From contig NZ_CP097267.1 in NCBI RefSeq assembly GCF_028473605.1, positions 186,001-250,000 on the forward strand: a DNA stretch of 64,000 nucleotides, written 5' to 3'. The first letter of the stretch is position 1; every line of letters begins with the position of its first letter. Source of the DNA: Acidovorax sp. NCPPB 3576 (GTDB lineage: Bacteria > Pseudomonadota > Gammaproteobacteria > Burkholderiales > Burkholderiaceae_C). This document shows, piece by piece, positions 29,164-37,427 of the stretch. The translations under genes and the position numbers were made by a program. Below the pieces are notes generated by a model. It was given only the letters and a program-made list of their open reading frames with translations. It had not been told where the DNA came from and searched no databases.

Positions 29164-30084
29164 TCACTCCGTCCCCGAGACCTGCGGGCGGGCCGCCGAG
29201 CCCAGCAGCCATTGGCGGAACCGGTCCAGCGTGGCCAGCTGCGCCCGGGCTTCGGGGTAGCAGAACCAGTAGCCCAGCTCGCTGGTGTAGCCGCCCTGGG
29301 CCAGGGGCTCGGCCACCACGCCCGCGGCGATCTCGTCGTGCACCAGGCAGCGCGGCACCAGGGCGACGCCCATGCCCACCGAGACGGCGCGGATCATGCT
29401 CTCGAACTGGTCGAATTGCGGGCCGGCCAGCGCATCCAGCCCGGGCACGCCATGGACCTCGCTCCAGCGCTCCCACGCGTCGGGCACCGACACATGGCGC
29501 AGCAGTGCGCTGCGCACCACGTCGCGCGGCGCCCGAAGGGGCGCGGCGTCGCCCGCGCCGGCGGGCGGGGCGATCAGCGCGACGTCGTTGCCGGCCAGGT
29601 AGTGCGCCCGGGCGCCGGGCCAGTGGCCGTCGCCGAAGAGAATGGAGCAGTCCAGCTCGGGATTGGCGAAATCGTAGCCGTGCACGAAGGGCACGAAATG
29701 CAGCGTGATCTGCGGGTGCTGCTGCTGGAACTGCGGCAGCCGCGGGATCAGCCACTTGGCGGCGAAGGTGGGCAGGGCGGACAGGTGCAGCGCCCCGCCG
29801 CCGTCGCTGCTGGTGATCAACTCCAGCGTGGCCGCCTCCAGCCGGGCGAGCAGCGAGCGCACCGCTTTTTCGTAGCGTTCGCCGGCGGGGGTGAGGGTCA
29901 GGCGCTTGCGGCTGCGCTCGAACAGGGCGATGCCCACCCAGCGCTCCAGTTCCTGCACCTGCTTGCTGACCGCGCTCTGGGTCAGGTGCAGGGCCTCGGC
30001 CGCGCGCGAGACGCCGCCGAAACGCGCGACCGTGCAGAAGGCCCGCAGCAGGTGCAGCGGGGGATTGAGGCGGCGCAAGGACAT
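29164..30084 (-). CDS. LysR family transcriptional regulator (GcvA-like)
   Basis: 306 residues with the N-terminal winged helix LRAFCTVARFGGVSRAAEALHLTQSAVSKQVQELE and a periplasmic-binding-protein-like effector domain, worded like the GcvA subgroup (FERSRKRLTLTPAGERY). Divergent from the Bug/amidohydrolase genes at 30196 and also upstream, on the same strand, of the four-gene cluster at 24254-28948. The divergent operon is the more probable target because the LysR-type dyad lies between them. Confidence 0.9.
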   Translation of the reverse strand: MSLRRLNPPLHLLRAFCTVARFGGVSRAAEALHLTQSAVSKQVQELERWVGIALFERSRKRLTLTPAGERYEKAVRSLLARLEAATLELITSSDGGGALHLSALPTFAAKWLIPRLPQFQQQHPQITLHFVPFVHGYDFANPELDCSILFGDGHWPGARAHYLAGNDVALIAPPAGAGDAAPLRAPRDVVRSALLRHVSVPDAWERWSEVHGVPGLDALAGPQFDQFESMIRAVSVGMGVALVPRCLVHDEIAAGVVAEPLAQGGYTSELGYWFCYPEARAQLATLDRFRQWLLGSAARPQVSGTE

Positions 30085-30104
30085 GGCGGTTAGATACTTA
30101 GAAC

Positions 30105-30119
30105 ATTCTCAAATGGAAT
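30105..30119. promoter_or_regulatory. candidate LysR-type operator
   Basis: ATTC-N7-GAAT dyad containing the T-N11-A signature (T30106, A30118), located between the divergent LysR and Bug genes, 21 bases from the LysR start codon. Fits autoregulation and control of the divergent operon. Confidence 0.5.
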
Positions 30120-30195
30120 ATTAACAGGCACATCAATTGCTTTTCAATGGGAGCCGACTTCGGTAATCTCTGCCCATCTTCCAAGGAAAATCTCC

Positions 30196-31158
30196 ATGCA
30201 ACGCCGTCAATGGATCGCAGCCGTGGCTGCTACAACTGTCCTTCCTGGAATATCTTTCGCGCAAGACAAACCCCTGCGCATCATCGTCCCGTTCCCACCC
30301 GGCGGCGCCACCGACATCGCCGGCCGCGCCTTGCAGGAGCCCTTGCAGCGCCTGCTGGGCCAGCCGGTCGTCATTGAAAACCGCGCCGGCGCGGGTGGCT
30401 CCATCGGCATGGCCGAGGTGGCGCGCGCTGCGGGTGACGGTCTCACCCTGGGCGTGGCCACGCTGTCCACCCACGGCGTGAACCCGGCCGTGTTCTCCAA
30501 GCTGCCCTACGACCCCCTCAAGGACTTCGCCGGCGTGACCGAGATCGTCAAGGCGCCCGGGGTGATCGTGGTCAACCCCAAGGTCCTGCCAGTGAAGGAC
30601 TTCGCCGACCTGGTGAAGTACCTCAAGGCCAACCCCGGCAAGGTGTCTTACGCCACGCCGGGCAACGGCACCATCGGCCACATGTGGGGCGAGCTGTTCA
30701 AGATCAGCACGGGCACCTCCATGGTGCACATTCCCTACCGCGGTGCCGGCCCGGCCATCAACGATGTGGTGGGCGGGCAGGTGCCGGTGTATTTCGACCA
30801 GGTGGCTTCGTCGCTGCCGCACGTCAAATCCGGCAAGCTCAAGGCCCTGGCCGTGTCCTGGCCTGAGCGGCTGGACGTGTTGCCCGAGGTGCCCACCTAC
30901 GCCCAGCTGGGGTTTGCGCAGGCCAACGAGCCTTCGTGGTTCGGCCTGGTGGCGCCGGTGGCCACCCCCGCCGCCGCCGTGCTGCGCGTGCAGCAGGCCG
31001 TGGCTGCCGCCCTCAAGGAGCCCGCGGTGCGCGAACGGCTCGCTGGCCAGGGGCTCTATGCTTCGGGCACCTCGCCAGCGGACTTCTCGCAGCAGATCGT
31101 GCGGGAGATGGACAAGATGAAGAAAGTGGCCGCCTATGCCAAGATCCAGCTCGATTGA
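30196..31158 (+). CDS. Bug-family tripartite tricarboxylate transporter substrate-binding protein
   Basis: 320-residue periplasmic protein with signal peptide MQRRQWIAAVAATTVLPGISFA and the TctC/Bug fold markers PLRIIVPFPPGGATDIAGR, QPVVIENRAGAGGSIG and HIPYRGAGPAINDVVGGQV. Bug proteins are massively expanded orphan binders in Burkholderiales; the membrane TctAB partners are not in the window. The 18-base gap to the N-formylglutamate amidohydrolase-like gene suggests an N-acyl amino acid or related carboxylate ligand. Confidence 0.93.
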   Translation: MQRRQWIAAVAATTVLPGISFAQDKPLRIIVPFPPGGATDIAGRALQEPLQRLLGQPVVIENRAGAGGSIGMAEVARAAGDGLTLGVATLSTHGVNPAVFSKLPYDPLKDFAGVTEIVKAPGVIVVNPKVLPVKDFADLVKYLKANPGKVSYATPGNGTIGHMWGELFKISTGTSMVHIPYRGAGPAINDVVGGQVPVYFDQVASSLPHVKSGKLKALAVSWPERLDVLPEVPTYAQLGFAQANEPSWFGLVAPVATPAAAVLRVQQAVAAALKEPAVRERLAGQGLYASGTSPADFSQQIVREMDKMKKVAAYAKIQLD

Positions 31159-31176
31159 CACCGCAGGAGTGCGCCG

Positions 31177-32121
31177 ATGCATGCAGCGCTGCAACTGATC
31201 CAACGCCGGCACCGGCTGCAGGCCGCCCAGCCCGGGGCGGCGGGCGCGCCCGCCACAGCGCCGGCCGCCATGTTCTCCGCCGTGCCGGGCCGCACGGCCC
31301 TGGTGCTCGACTCGCCGCACAGCGGCACCACCTACCCCGGCGACTTCCGCGCCGCCATCGACCTGCCCACGCTGCGCCGCGCCGAGGACACGCACGTCGA
31401 GAAGCTCTACGCCTTCGCCCCCGCGCTCGGCGTGGCCTGGGTGGAAGCCCACTTTCCCCGCATCTACCTGGACGCCAACCGCGACACCGCCGAGGTCGAT
31501 GCGAGCATGTTCGAGGCAGGGTTCGACACCGCTTGGACCGAGCCCGTCACCACCGATCCGGTCGTGCTGCAGAAGGTGCGGCTGGGCAAGGGGCTGATCT
31601 GGAAGTTCACCGACGAGGGCGTGCCCATCTACGACCGGCTGCTCTCCGTGGCCGAGGCGCGCGCGCGCATCGACCGCTGCTGGCGCCCCTACCACGCCGC
31701 CGTGGCCCGGGCGATCGACGCGGCCCATGCGCGCCACGGCTACAGCATCCACATCAACTGCCACTCCATGCCCGCCGTGGCCGCCAGCCACGCCACGCTG
31801 CACCCGGGCCTGCACCATGCGGACTTCGTGATCGGCGACCGCGACGGCAGCACCGCCAGCCCGGCCCTGTCGCAGGCGATCTGCGCTTTCTTGCGCGAGC
31901 GCGGCTACAGCGTGGACTACAACCACCCCTACAAGGGCGTGGAGCTGGTGCGCCGCTACGGCCACCCGGCGGCGCACCGCCACAGCATCCAGGTGGAGAT
32001 CAACCGCAAGCTCTACATGGACGAGCGCACGCTGGCCATCGAGCCGGCCGGGTTCGCGCGGCTGCAGGGCGATCTGCGGGCGATGGTGGAGTGGCTGCTG
32101 GCGACCGATCCCCGGCAGTAA
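31177..32121 (+). CDS. N-formylglutamate amidohydrolase family protein
   Basis: 314 residues of the HutG-type metal amidohydrolase family, which releases formate and glutamate from N-formylglutamate. Core motifs: VLDSPHSGTTYP, YLDANRD, HINCHSMP and DYNHPYKGVELVRRYG, giving the expected metal-binding His and Glu residues. Other histidine-degradation genes are absent, so the substrate may be another N-formyl or N-acyl amino acid taken up with the Bug protein just upstream. Confidence 0.87.
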   Translation: MHAALQLIQRRHRLQAAQPGAAGAPATAPAAMFSAVPGRTALVLDSPHSGTTYPGDFRAAIDLPTLRRAEDTHVEKLYAFAPALGVAWVEAHFPRIYLDANRDTAEVDASMFEAGFDTAWTEPVTTDPVVLQKVRLGKGLIWKFTDEGVPIYDRLLSVAEARARIDRCWRPYHAAVARAIDAAHARHGYSIHINCHSMPAVAASHATLHPGLHHADFVIGDRDGSTASPALSQAICAFLRERGYSVDYNHPYKGVELVRRYGHPAAHRHSIQVEINRKLYMDERTLAIEPAGFARLQGDLRAMVEWLLATDPRQ

Positions 32122-32207
32122 AGCGGCATTGACGCGGCATTGACGCGGCAGGGGCGCGCTGCGCTTTTTTGCAAAAGGGCGGGTGGTGCGGCTTGCGCGC
32201 GGGGCGC

Positions 32208-32269
32208 TTCGCATGGCGGTCATTGCGTTCGCATTCCGGGCGGAGCGGGTCTGGCCGACTTCGTAGATT
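32208..32269 (+). promoter_or_regulatory. perfect PIP box and -10 for LRR/Fic-like gene 1
   Basis: TTCGC-N15-TTCGC (32208-32212 and 32228-32232), the exact plant-inducible-promoter box bound by HrpX-type regulators, followed 31 bases later by the -10-like hexamer TAGATT (32264-32269; consensus YANNNT at 30-32 bases). This arrangement is the hallmark of type III secretion genes in Xanthomonas, Ralstonia and Acidovorax. Confidence 0.88.
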
Positions 32270-32344
32270 GCGGGTCCCCTGGCCCGTCCTGCGGGCCTGC
32301 CCACCCCCCTGCCTGCGACGCGCTTGCCGCGCGTCCGCCCTGCC

Positions 32345-33973
32345 ATGACATCGCTTTTCACCCTGTTCAAACAAGAGCCGCTCACGCACCGCTCCGAAGC
32401 CCCGCCTCCCGCTGCGGTGCCATCGCCACCCTTGCGCTCCACGCCTGTCTCTGCCGACACCCACGCGCAGGCGCTGCGATCGCGCGTGGCGGCCGCTGCA
32501 CCGGGGGCGATACCGCCCCGCGCAGCGTCCTTCGACGCGGTTCGGTGGAAGCAGGAGCTGCAGCGCTGGTGCGACGCCGATCCGCACCGGGCCGTCTCGG
32601 GCCACCACGGGCTGTTCGGGCGCCTGCGGGCGCTGGGGCGCAAGGCCGGCGCCGGGAAGGGCGATCACGGCCTGCCGCTTTTAGCGGAACACCGCGAGAC
32701 GGCGATGCAGCGGTTGCTCGAATGCCATGCGCAAGGCGCCGATGGCCGCACGCTCGACCTGAGCGGGCTGGGACTCTCCAGCCTGCCGCCGGGCCTGGAG
32801 CGGCTGGCGCATCTGCAGGCGCTGGACCTGTCGAACAACACCGGCCTGCAATCCCTGCCCGAAGGGCTGGCCGGGTGCCGGAACCTGCGCAGCCTCACGG
32901 CCTGCAACGGCTTTGTCAGCCACGTGCCGCCCTCCCTGTTCCAGTTGCCGAACCTCGAAAAACTCGACCTGTCGGCCAACCCTTTTCTCAAGACACTGCC
33001 GCAGGCCATGACGCAAGCCCCTCGCCTGCGGGAGCTGCGCGTGCCGCATTGCGACGTGAGCCAACTGCCGCCGGGCATGGCGGACATGCCGGCGCTGCAG
33101 ACCGTGGATGTGTCGCACAACCGCGGCCTGCACACGCTGCCGCCCGGCCTGCGCGAGAGCCACGTTACTCTTGCACTGCAGGGCACGCCGGCCGCCCTCG
33201 TGGACCGTTTGCTGCAGCCCGTGCCATGGACCTCCGAGCAGCGCGCTGCGCTGGAAACCCGTGCGGGACAACTCTCGAGCGACTGGCATGCCTGTCAGCC
33301 CTCGCTGCGGGACGGCAGCGCGCCGCGTGCGGCGATGGACAAGGCGCGCAGTGCGCTTTCTCTGGCGTTGCGCATCGACGGCGCGGGCACCGAGGCCGCC
33401 TGGGCCGATGCGGACGCGGCCGTGCAGCGTTGGCTGAGCCAAGGACTGCCGATCACGACCGAGCGCCTCCAGGAGATCGGCTGGCGCCTGAACGGCCGCC
33501 CCGCCGGCGGGGCCCAGCTGCGGGCGATGGAGTTCCAGCGCATCCCGGCCGATGCGCAGGGCCTCACCGCCAGTCACCTCGACTATCCCCCGGTCCGCGC
33601 ACTGCCCGGCCATCTCGCGGCGCTGGAAAACTGGCTGGCCCAGGGCGACGCGCCGGCTTCTCCGCTGGCGGCCACGGAGCGGGCCACGCTGCTGTACCGG
33701 GCGGTGGAGAGCCTGCGCCCCTTCGAAGAGGGCAATGGCCCGGCCGCGCTGATGGCGATGGACTGGGCCCTGCAGCAGCATGGGTTGCCGCCCGTCGCGC
33801 TGGACGCCCAAGCCATGACCGAACAGGTGGCGAAGGACGAGACGGTGGCCGACGGCGCGTTGACCGATGCGGCGGTCTTCGCCTCGGCCCCAGCCGGCGG
33901 CGTGCCGCACGCGCTTTTCGACGCCGTGATGCAGGGGATGGACGAGACCCTTCGCATCCTGCTGCCGCGTTGA
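32345..33973 (+). CDS. LRR and Fic-like domain protein 1, putative type III effector
   Basis: 542 residues. The first ~60 are rich in Ser, Pro, Thr and Ala, as in type III secretion signals, with no Sec signal peptide. Residues ~137-275 hold about six leucine-rich repeats (LDLSGLGLSSLPPGLERLAHL type). The C-terminal domain ends in a Fic-like motif, R458-PFEEGNGP466, followed by the family-like AALMAMDWALQQHGLPPV; the catalytic His of HxFxxGNGR is Arg and the last Arg is Pro. The layout recalls the Xanthomonas effector AvrAC/XopAC (LRR then Fic). ATG 32345 lies downstream of the predicted transcription start. Paralogue of the gene at 34118. Confidence 0.82.
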   Translation: MTSLFTLFKQEPLTHRSEAPPPAAVPSPPLRSTPVSADTHAQALRSRVAAAAPGAIPPRAASFDAVRWKQELQRWCDADPHRAVSGHHGLFGRLRALGRKAGAGKGDHGLPLLAEHRETAMQRLLECHAQGADGRTLDLSGLGLSSLPPGLERLAHLQALDLSNNTGLQSLPEGLAGCRNLRSLTACNGFVSHVPPSLFQLPNLEKLDLSANPFLKTLPQAMTQAPRLRELRVPHCDVSQLPPGMADMPALQTVDVSHNRGLHTLPPGLRESHVTLALQGTPAALVDRLLQPVPWTSEQRAALETRAGQLSSDWHACQPSLRDGSAPRAAMDKARSALSLALRIDGAGTEAAWADADAAVQRWLSQGLPITTERLQEIGWRLNGRPAGGAQLRAMEFQRIPADAQGLTASHLDYPPVRALPGHLAALENWLAQGDAPASPLAATERATLLYRAVESLRPFEEGNGPAALMAMDWALQQHGLPPVALDAQAMTEQVAKDETVADGALTDAAVFASAPAGGVPHALFDAVMQGMDETLRILLPR

Positions 33974-33975
33974 AA

Positions 33976-34038
33976 TTTCGCATGCGCGGCCAAGGCATCG
34001 CATCCGCACCCTGGCACCAGGGGCGGGGTCCGTAGATT
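33976..34038 (+). promoter_or_regulatory. near-perfect PIP box and -10 for LRR/Fic-like gene 2
   Basis: TTCGC-N15-ATCGC (33976-33980 and 33996-34000; one mismatch) followed 32 bases later by TAGATT (34033-34038). Same -10 and same geometry as the promoter of the first gene. It begins two bases after the stop codon of gene 1. Confidence 0.8.
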
Positions 34039-34117
34039 GGATACATCCCGTCGCAGTTGGACGGGTTTTGTTCCATCACCAACCCTTTCACCACGCGTTT
34101 GCCCGCGTGCCCATGCC

Positions 34118-35764
34118 ATGAACGCGACCACCGACGTCCTTGCCCGCGTACCCCACAGCCCCGGTGCCGAGGGCAGCGCCGCGACCAGCGAGGGCGCATC
34201 GGCCTTCCGCTTCCTGCGCCGCCATTACGCAGGCCAGGGTCACGGCGCTGCCCGGGCCGCCGGCCGGGGCGCCGGCGCCGAAACCCCTGAAATGGAGCGC
34301 TGGATGCGGGAGCTGCAGGACTGGTGCGATGCCGACCCCAACCTGCCGCCCCCCCGCCAGCAGGGCCTGTGGGCCCGCATGCTGGGCCGCCTGCGCACCT
34401 CCGATGCGGACCTGGACGATGACGGCGACAAGGCCGCCACCTTCGCCGAACGCCGCAAGGAGGCCGTCAAGCGCGTGTTGGCCTGCCATGCCCTGGGCGA
34501 GGAAGGCTGGCAGCTCGACCTGCGCGTGCTGCGCCTGTCCTCCCTGCCGCCGGGGCTGGACCGGCTGCGGTATCTCAAGCACCTGGACGTCTCCGACAAC
34601 ACCGGCTTTCACCGCCTGCCCGAAACCCTGGCGCTGTGCCGGGGGCTGCGCACCCTCACGGCCCGCAACTGCTTCGTCACCGAAGTGCCGCAGGCGCTGG
34701 CCTGGCTGCAGCACCTCGAAATGCTGGACCTGTCGGCCAACTTCAGCCTGCGCGAGCTGCCCGATTCGCTGGCGCAGGCGCCGCGGCTGGCGACCGTGAT
34801 CCTCACGCATTGCGGCCTGCAGAACGTGCCCGAGGCCATGGCCCGCATGCCCGTGCTGCAACTGCTGGACCTGTCGCACAACCTGCAGCTGCACAACGTG
34901 CCCGCCGCCGTGCGCGACCATCCCGCCGTGGATCTGACGGGCACGCCCGTGGCGCTGCTGTCCAACCTGCTGCAGGCGCCCCGCTGGAACCCGCCGCAAC
35001 AGGCGCGCCTGGCCGCGCGGCTGGACGGTGTGGCCGTCGGCTGGCAGGAATGCCTGGGCGTGCTGCGCAAGAACGAGGGCCTGCGGGCCGAGGTGAACGC
35101 CTGGCGCAGCGGCCTGTCGCTCGTGCTGCGCACCGATGGCGTGGGCACGGAAGACGCCTGGGCCGATGCCGCTCAGGCCGTGGGCACCTGGCTGCACGCG
35201 GGCCAGTCCATCACGCCCGAACGCCTGCTGGAGATCGGCTGGCGCCTGAACGGCTGCCCAGGTGGCGGTCCCCGGGCGCGCACCCGCGAATTCCAGCGGC
35301 TGGCCGCCGGCACTTCGGGCTCCACCGTCTTCGGCGACCCGGGCGTGCTCGCGCCCAGCTTCCTCACGCCGGGTGCGGGCGATCAGCGTGCCTACCCCAT
35401 GGCGGCGTCGCTGACGCGCCACCTGGAAACGCTGGCCGCGTGGATTTCACCGGCCGATGCGGTCTATCCCGCGCTGACCCGCCTGGAGGCGGTGGAGCGG
35501 GCCGCGCGCCTGTACCAGGCCCTGGTCAGCTTGCGCCCCTTCGATGAAGGCAACGGCCCGGCCGCGCTCATGGCCATGGACTGGGCGCTGCAGCAGCATG
35601 GCCTGCCGCCCGTGGTGCTGGAGGAATCGGTGCTGAGCCAGGCCATCGTGTTCGCCGAAGACCTGCCCGCCGAAGGCCCGAATGCCCTGGTGAGCGCCCT
35701 GGTCGAGGGCATGGAAGAGCTGGTGCAGACGCTGTGCCCGGGCAGTCTGCGGCTGCTGGCCTGA
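34118..35764 (+). CDS. LRR and Fic-like domain protein 2, putative type III effector
   Basis: 548 residues homologous over the full length to the product at 32345. Low-complexity N-terminus, then a helical segment EMERWMRELQDWCDADPN also present in copy 1, LRRs about residues 145-280 (LDVSDNTGFHRLPETLALC), and a Fic-like C-terminus with R473-PFDEGNGP481 and AALMAMDWALQQHGLPPV. The catalytic His is again Arg. ATG 34118 is the start because the predicted transcription start lies downstream of the other in-frame candidate at 34037. A tandem duplicate kept with its own PIP box. Confidence 0.82.
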   Translation: MNATTDVLARVPHSPGAEGSAATSEGASAFRFLRRHYAGQGHGAARAAGRGAGAETPEMERWMRELQDWCDADPNLPPPRQQGLWARMLGRLRTSDADLDDDGDKAATFAERRKEAVKRVLACHALGEEGWQLDLRVLRLSSLPPGLDRLRYLKHLDVSDNTGFHRLPETLALCRGLRTLTARNCFVTEVPQALAWLQHLEMLDLSANFSLRELPDSLAQAPRLATVILTHCGLQNVPEAMARMPVLQLLDLSHNLQLHNVPAAVRDHPAVDLTGTPVALLSNLLQAPRWNPPQQARLAARLDGVAVGWQECLGVLRKNEGLRAEVNAWRSGLSLVLRTDGVGTEDAWADAAQAVGTWLHAGQSITPERLLEIGWRLNGCPGGGPRARTREFQRLAAGTSGSTVFGDPGVLAPSFLTPGAGDQRAYPMAASLTRHLETLAAWISPADAVYPALTRLEAVERAARLYQALVSLRPFDEGNGPAALMAMDWALQQHGLPPVVLEESVLSQAIVFAEDLPAEGPNALVSALVEGMEELVQTLCPGSLRLLA

Positions 35765-35791
35765 TCCTGCAGGAGGGCGGCGCGCCTCTGG

Positions 35792-36562
35792 TCAGCCGCA
35801 GGCGCGAAACGCCCGGCTGGCCAGCAGGCCGCGCAGTTGCCCTTCCACCTGCGTGCGCAGGGCCGCAGTGGCAGCCGGCAGTCGCAGCACGTAGCCCGTG
35901 GCGTCGGTGCGCTCCTGCACCACGCGGGCGGTGCGCACGCCCTGCGTGCCCAGCGTCGCCAATGCGCGCTCGGCGGCTTCTTCGGTGGAAAAGCGGCCCA
36001 ACGACAGGCCCGGCTCCAGCGCGGCACCCGGCCGGTCGTACGGCACCTTGCGGGCGCGTAGCTCGGCGCGTTTTTTCTCCAGCGTGTCTTCGTCCGTGAA
36101 GCGGCCCATATAGACCATCCAGCGCCCGGTGAGCGAGATCGGCTCCAGCGTCCAGCTGCCTGCCGGCAGGCTGGCCGTGGCCGCGCGCAGCGCATCGAGC
36201 TGCCCTTTTTCGAATGTGCCTGCCTGCAGGCAGGGCGCGGGCTCGGCGGCCGCCACGGCCACGGCCGGCGCGGCTTCGCTTGTGTTGGCGGCGGGGGCCG
36301 ATGCCGATGCCGGCGCCGGCGGGGTGGCCGGGGCGGCGGGCGCATCGCCAGCGCTTGCGTTGCCGGGCGCTGCGTTGTTGCCGTTGTTGCTCCCGCCATT
36401 GGCGCGGCCGACGCGCAGGTTCTCGGGCTGGATCTGCTGCTCCAGGCGTTGCGGCTCCGATTGTTCGGGCGGCGCCCACCCCCACGAGCGCAGCAGCCCC
36501 TGCGCCCACGCGTAGTAGCCGGCATTGGCCAGCAGCAAAACCAGAACGGCGGCGCGCAGCAT
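35792..36562 (-). CDS. SPOR domain membrane protein
   Basis: 256 residues: one N-terminal membrane helix (RAAVLVLLLANAGYYAWA), a long Ala/Pro/Asn linker about residues 50-105, and a C-terminal SPOR-like domain (CLQAGTFEKGQLDALRAATASLP...WMVYMGRFTDEDTLEKKRAELRAR...LGRFSTEEAAERALATL). SPOR domains bind denuded septal peptidoglycan, so a role in cell-envelope or division is likely. Follows birA by 16 bases in the same operon. Confidence 0.85.
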   Translation of the reverse strand: MLRAAVLVLLLANAGYYAWAQGLLRSWGWAPPEQSEPQRLEQQIQPENLRVGRANGGSNNGNNAAPGNASAGDAPAAPATPPAPASASAPAANTSEAAPAVAVAAAEPAPCLQAGTFEKGQLDALRAATASLPAGSWTLEPISLTGRWMVYMGRFTDEDTLEKKRAELRARKVPYDRPGAALEPGLSLGRFSTEEAAERALATLGTQGVRTARVVQERTDATGYVLRLPAATAALRTQVEGQLRGLLASRAFRACG

Positions 36563-36578
36563 GGGGTGGCCTTCTCGG

Positions 36579-37427
36579 TCAGTTCTGCGCCGAGGGGCCA
36601 GCGGCGGGCCGCACGCTGATCTCGGAGCTGGTCACGGCCTGCATGCCCTGCGCGGTGTGCACCAGCAGCGCGCCATCCTCGCCCACGCCATGGGCCGTGC
36701 CCGTGGTGCCATCGCTCAGCGTCACGGCGCGGCCGCTCAGCACGTCGCGCTGGTGGAACCGGGCCTGCACCGGCGCAAAGCCGTAGGCCTCGAACGATTG
36801 CAGCATGGCGACCAGCGGCGCGGCGATGCGCTGCAGCGCCGTGGGCGCATCCAGGCCGGGCTCCACGTCCTGCAGGCTGCCGGGCGGGGTGTTCATGCCG
36901 TCGGCCTGCGGCGGCTGGACGTTGATGCCGATGCCGGCCACCACGTAGCGCGTGGCGGGGGCTGCGCGCTCTTCCCAGCCGGGCGCGACGATGCTCGCCG
37001 TCTCCACCAGGATGCCGGCCAGCTTGCGGTCGCCGTCCAGCCACAGGTCGTTGGGCCATTTGAGGCCGATGCGCGCGGCACCCGCCAGCGGCGTGGGCTG
37101 CAGGCTCTCGGCCACGCTCACCCCCACGGCGAGCGACAGGCCCGACCAGTCGGCCGGCGCCAGCGGCATGCCCAGCGAGAACATGAGCGCATCGCCCACC
37201 GCGCCACGCCAGGGCCGGCCCAGCCGCCCGCGGCCGGCGGTCTGCAGCTCGGCCACGAGCAGGGTGGGCTCGGCCAGGCCCGCGCGGGCGCGGCGCATGA
37301 GTTCGGTGTTGGTGGAGTCGATGCTCGGCAGCACCTCGACGGTGAAGCCCGGCAGCAGGGGGGCTACGGCTTCCCAGATGGCCTCGGCGGGCCAGCGGAT
37401 CGGGGGGGCGAGGGAGCGGCCGGTCAC
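36579..37427 (-). CDS. birA: biotin--[acetyl-CoA-carboxylase] ligase
   Basis: 282-residue enzyme that activates biotin to biotinyl-AMP and attaches it to the biotin carboxyl carrier protein. Motifs: SIDSTNTELMRRAR, AELQTAGRGRLGRPWRG (biotinyl-AMP loop), KWPNDLWLDGDRKLAGILVE and GIGINVQ. No N-terminal helix-turn-helix, so it is a class I ligase without repressor activity. Its start overlaps the stop of the SET-domain gene (ATGA). Confidence 0.95.
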   Translation of the reverse strand: MTGRSLAPPIRWPAEAIWEAVAPLLPGFTVEVLPSIDSTNTELMRRARAGLAEPTLLVAELQTAGRGRLGRPWRGAVGDALMFSLGMPLAPADWSGLSLAVGVSVAESLQPTPLAGAARIGLKWPNDLWLDGDRKLAGILVETASIVAPGWEERAAPATRYVVAGIGINVQPPQADGMNTPPGSLQDVEPGLDAPTALQRIAAPLVAMLQSFEAYGFAPVQARFHQRDVLSGRAVTLSDGTTGTAHGVGEDGALLVHTAQGMQAVTSSEISVRPAAGPSAQN

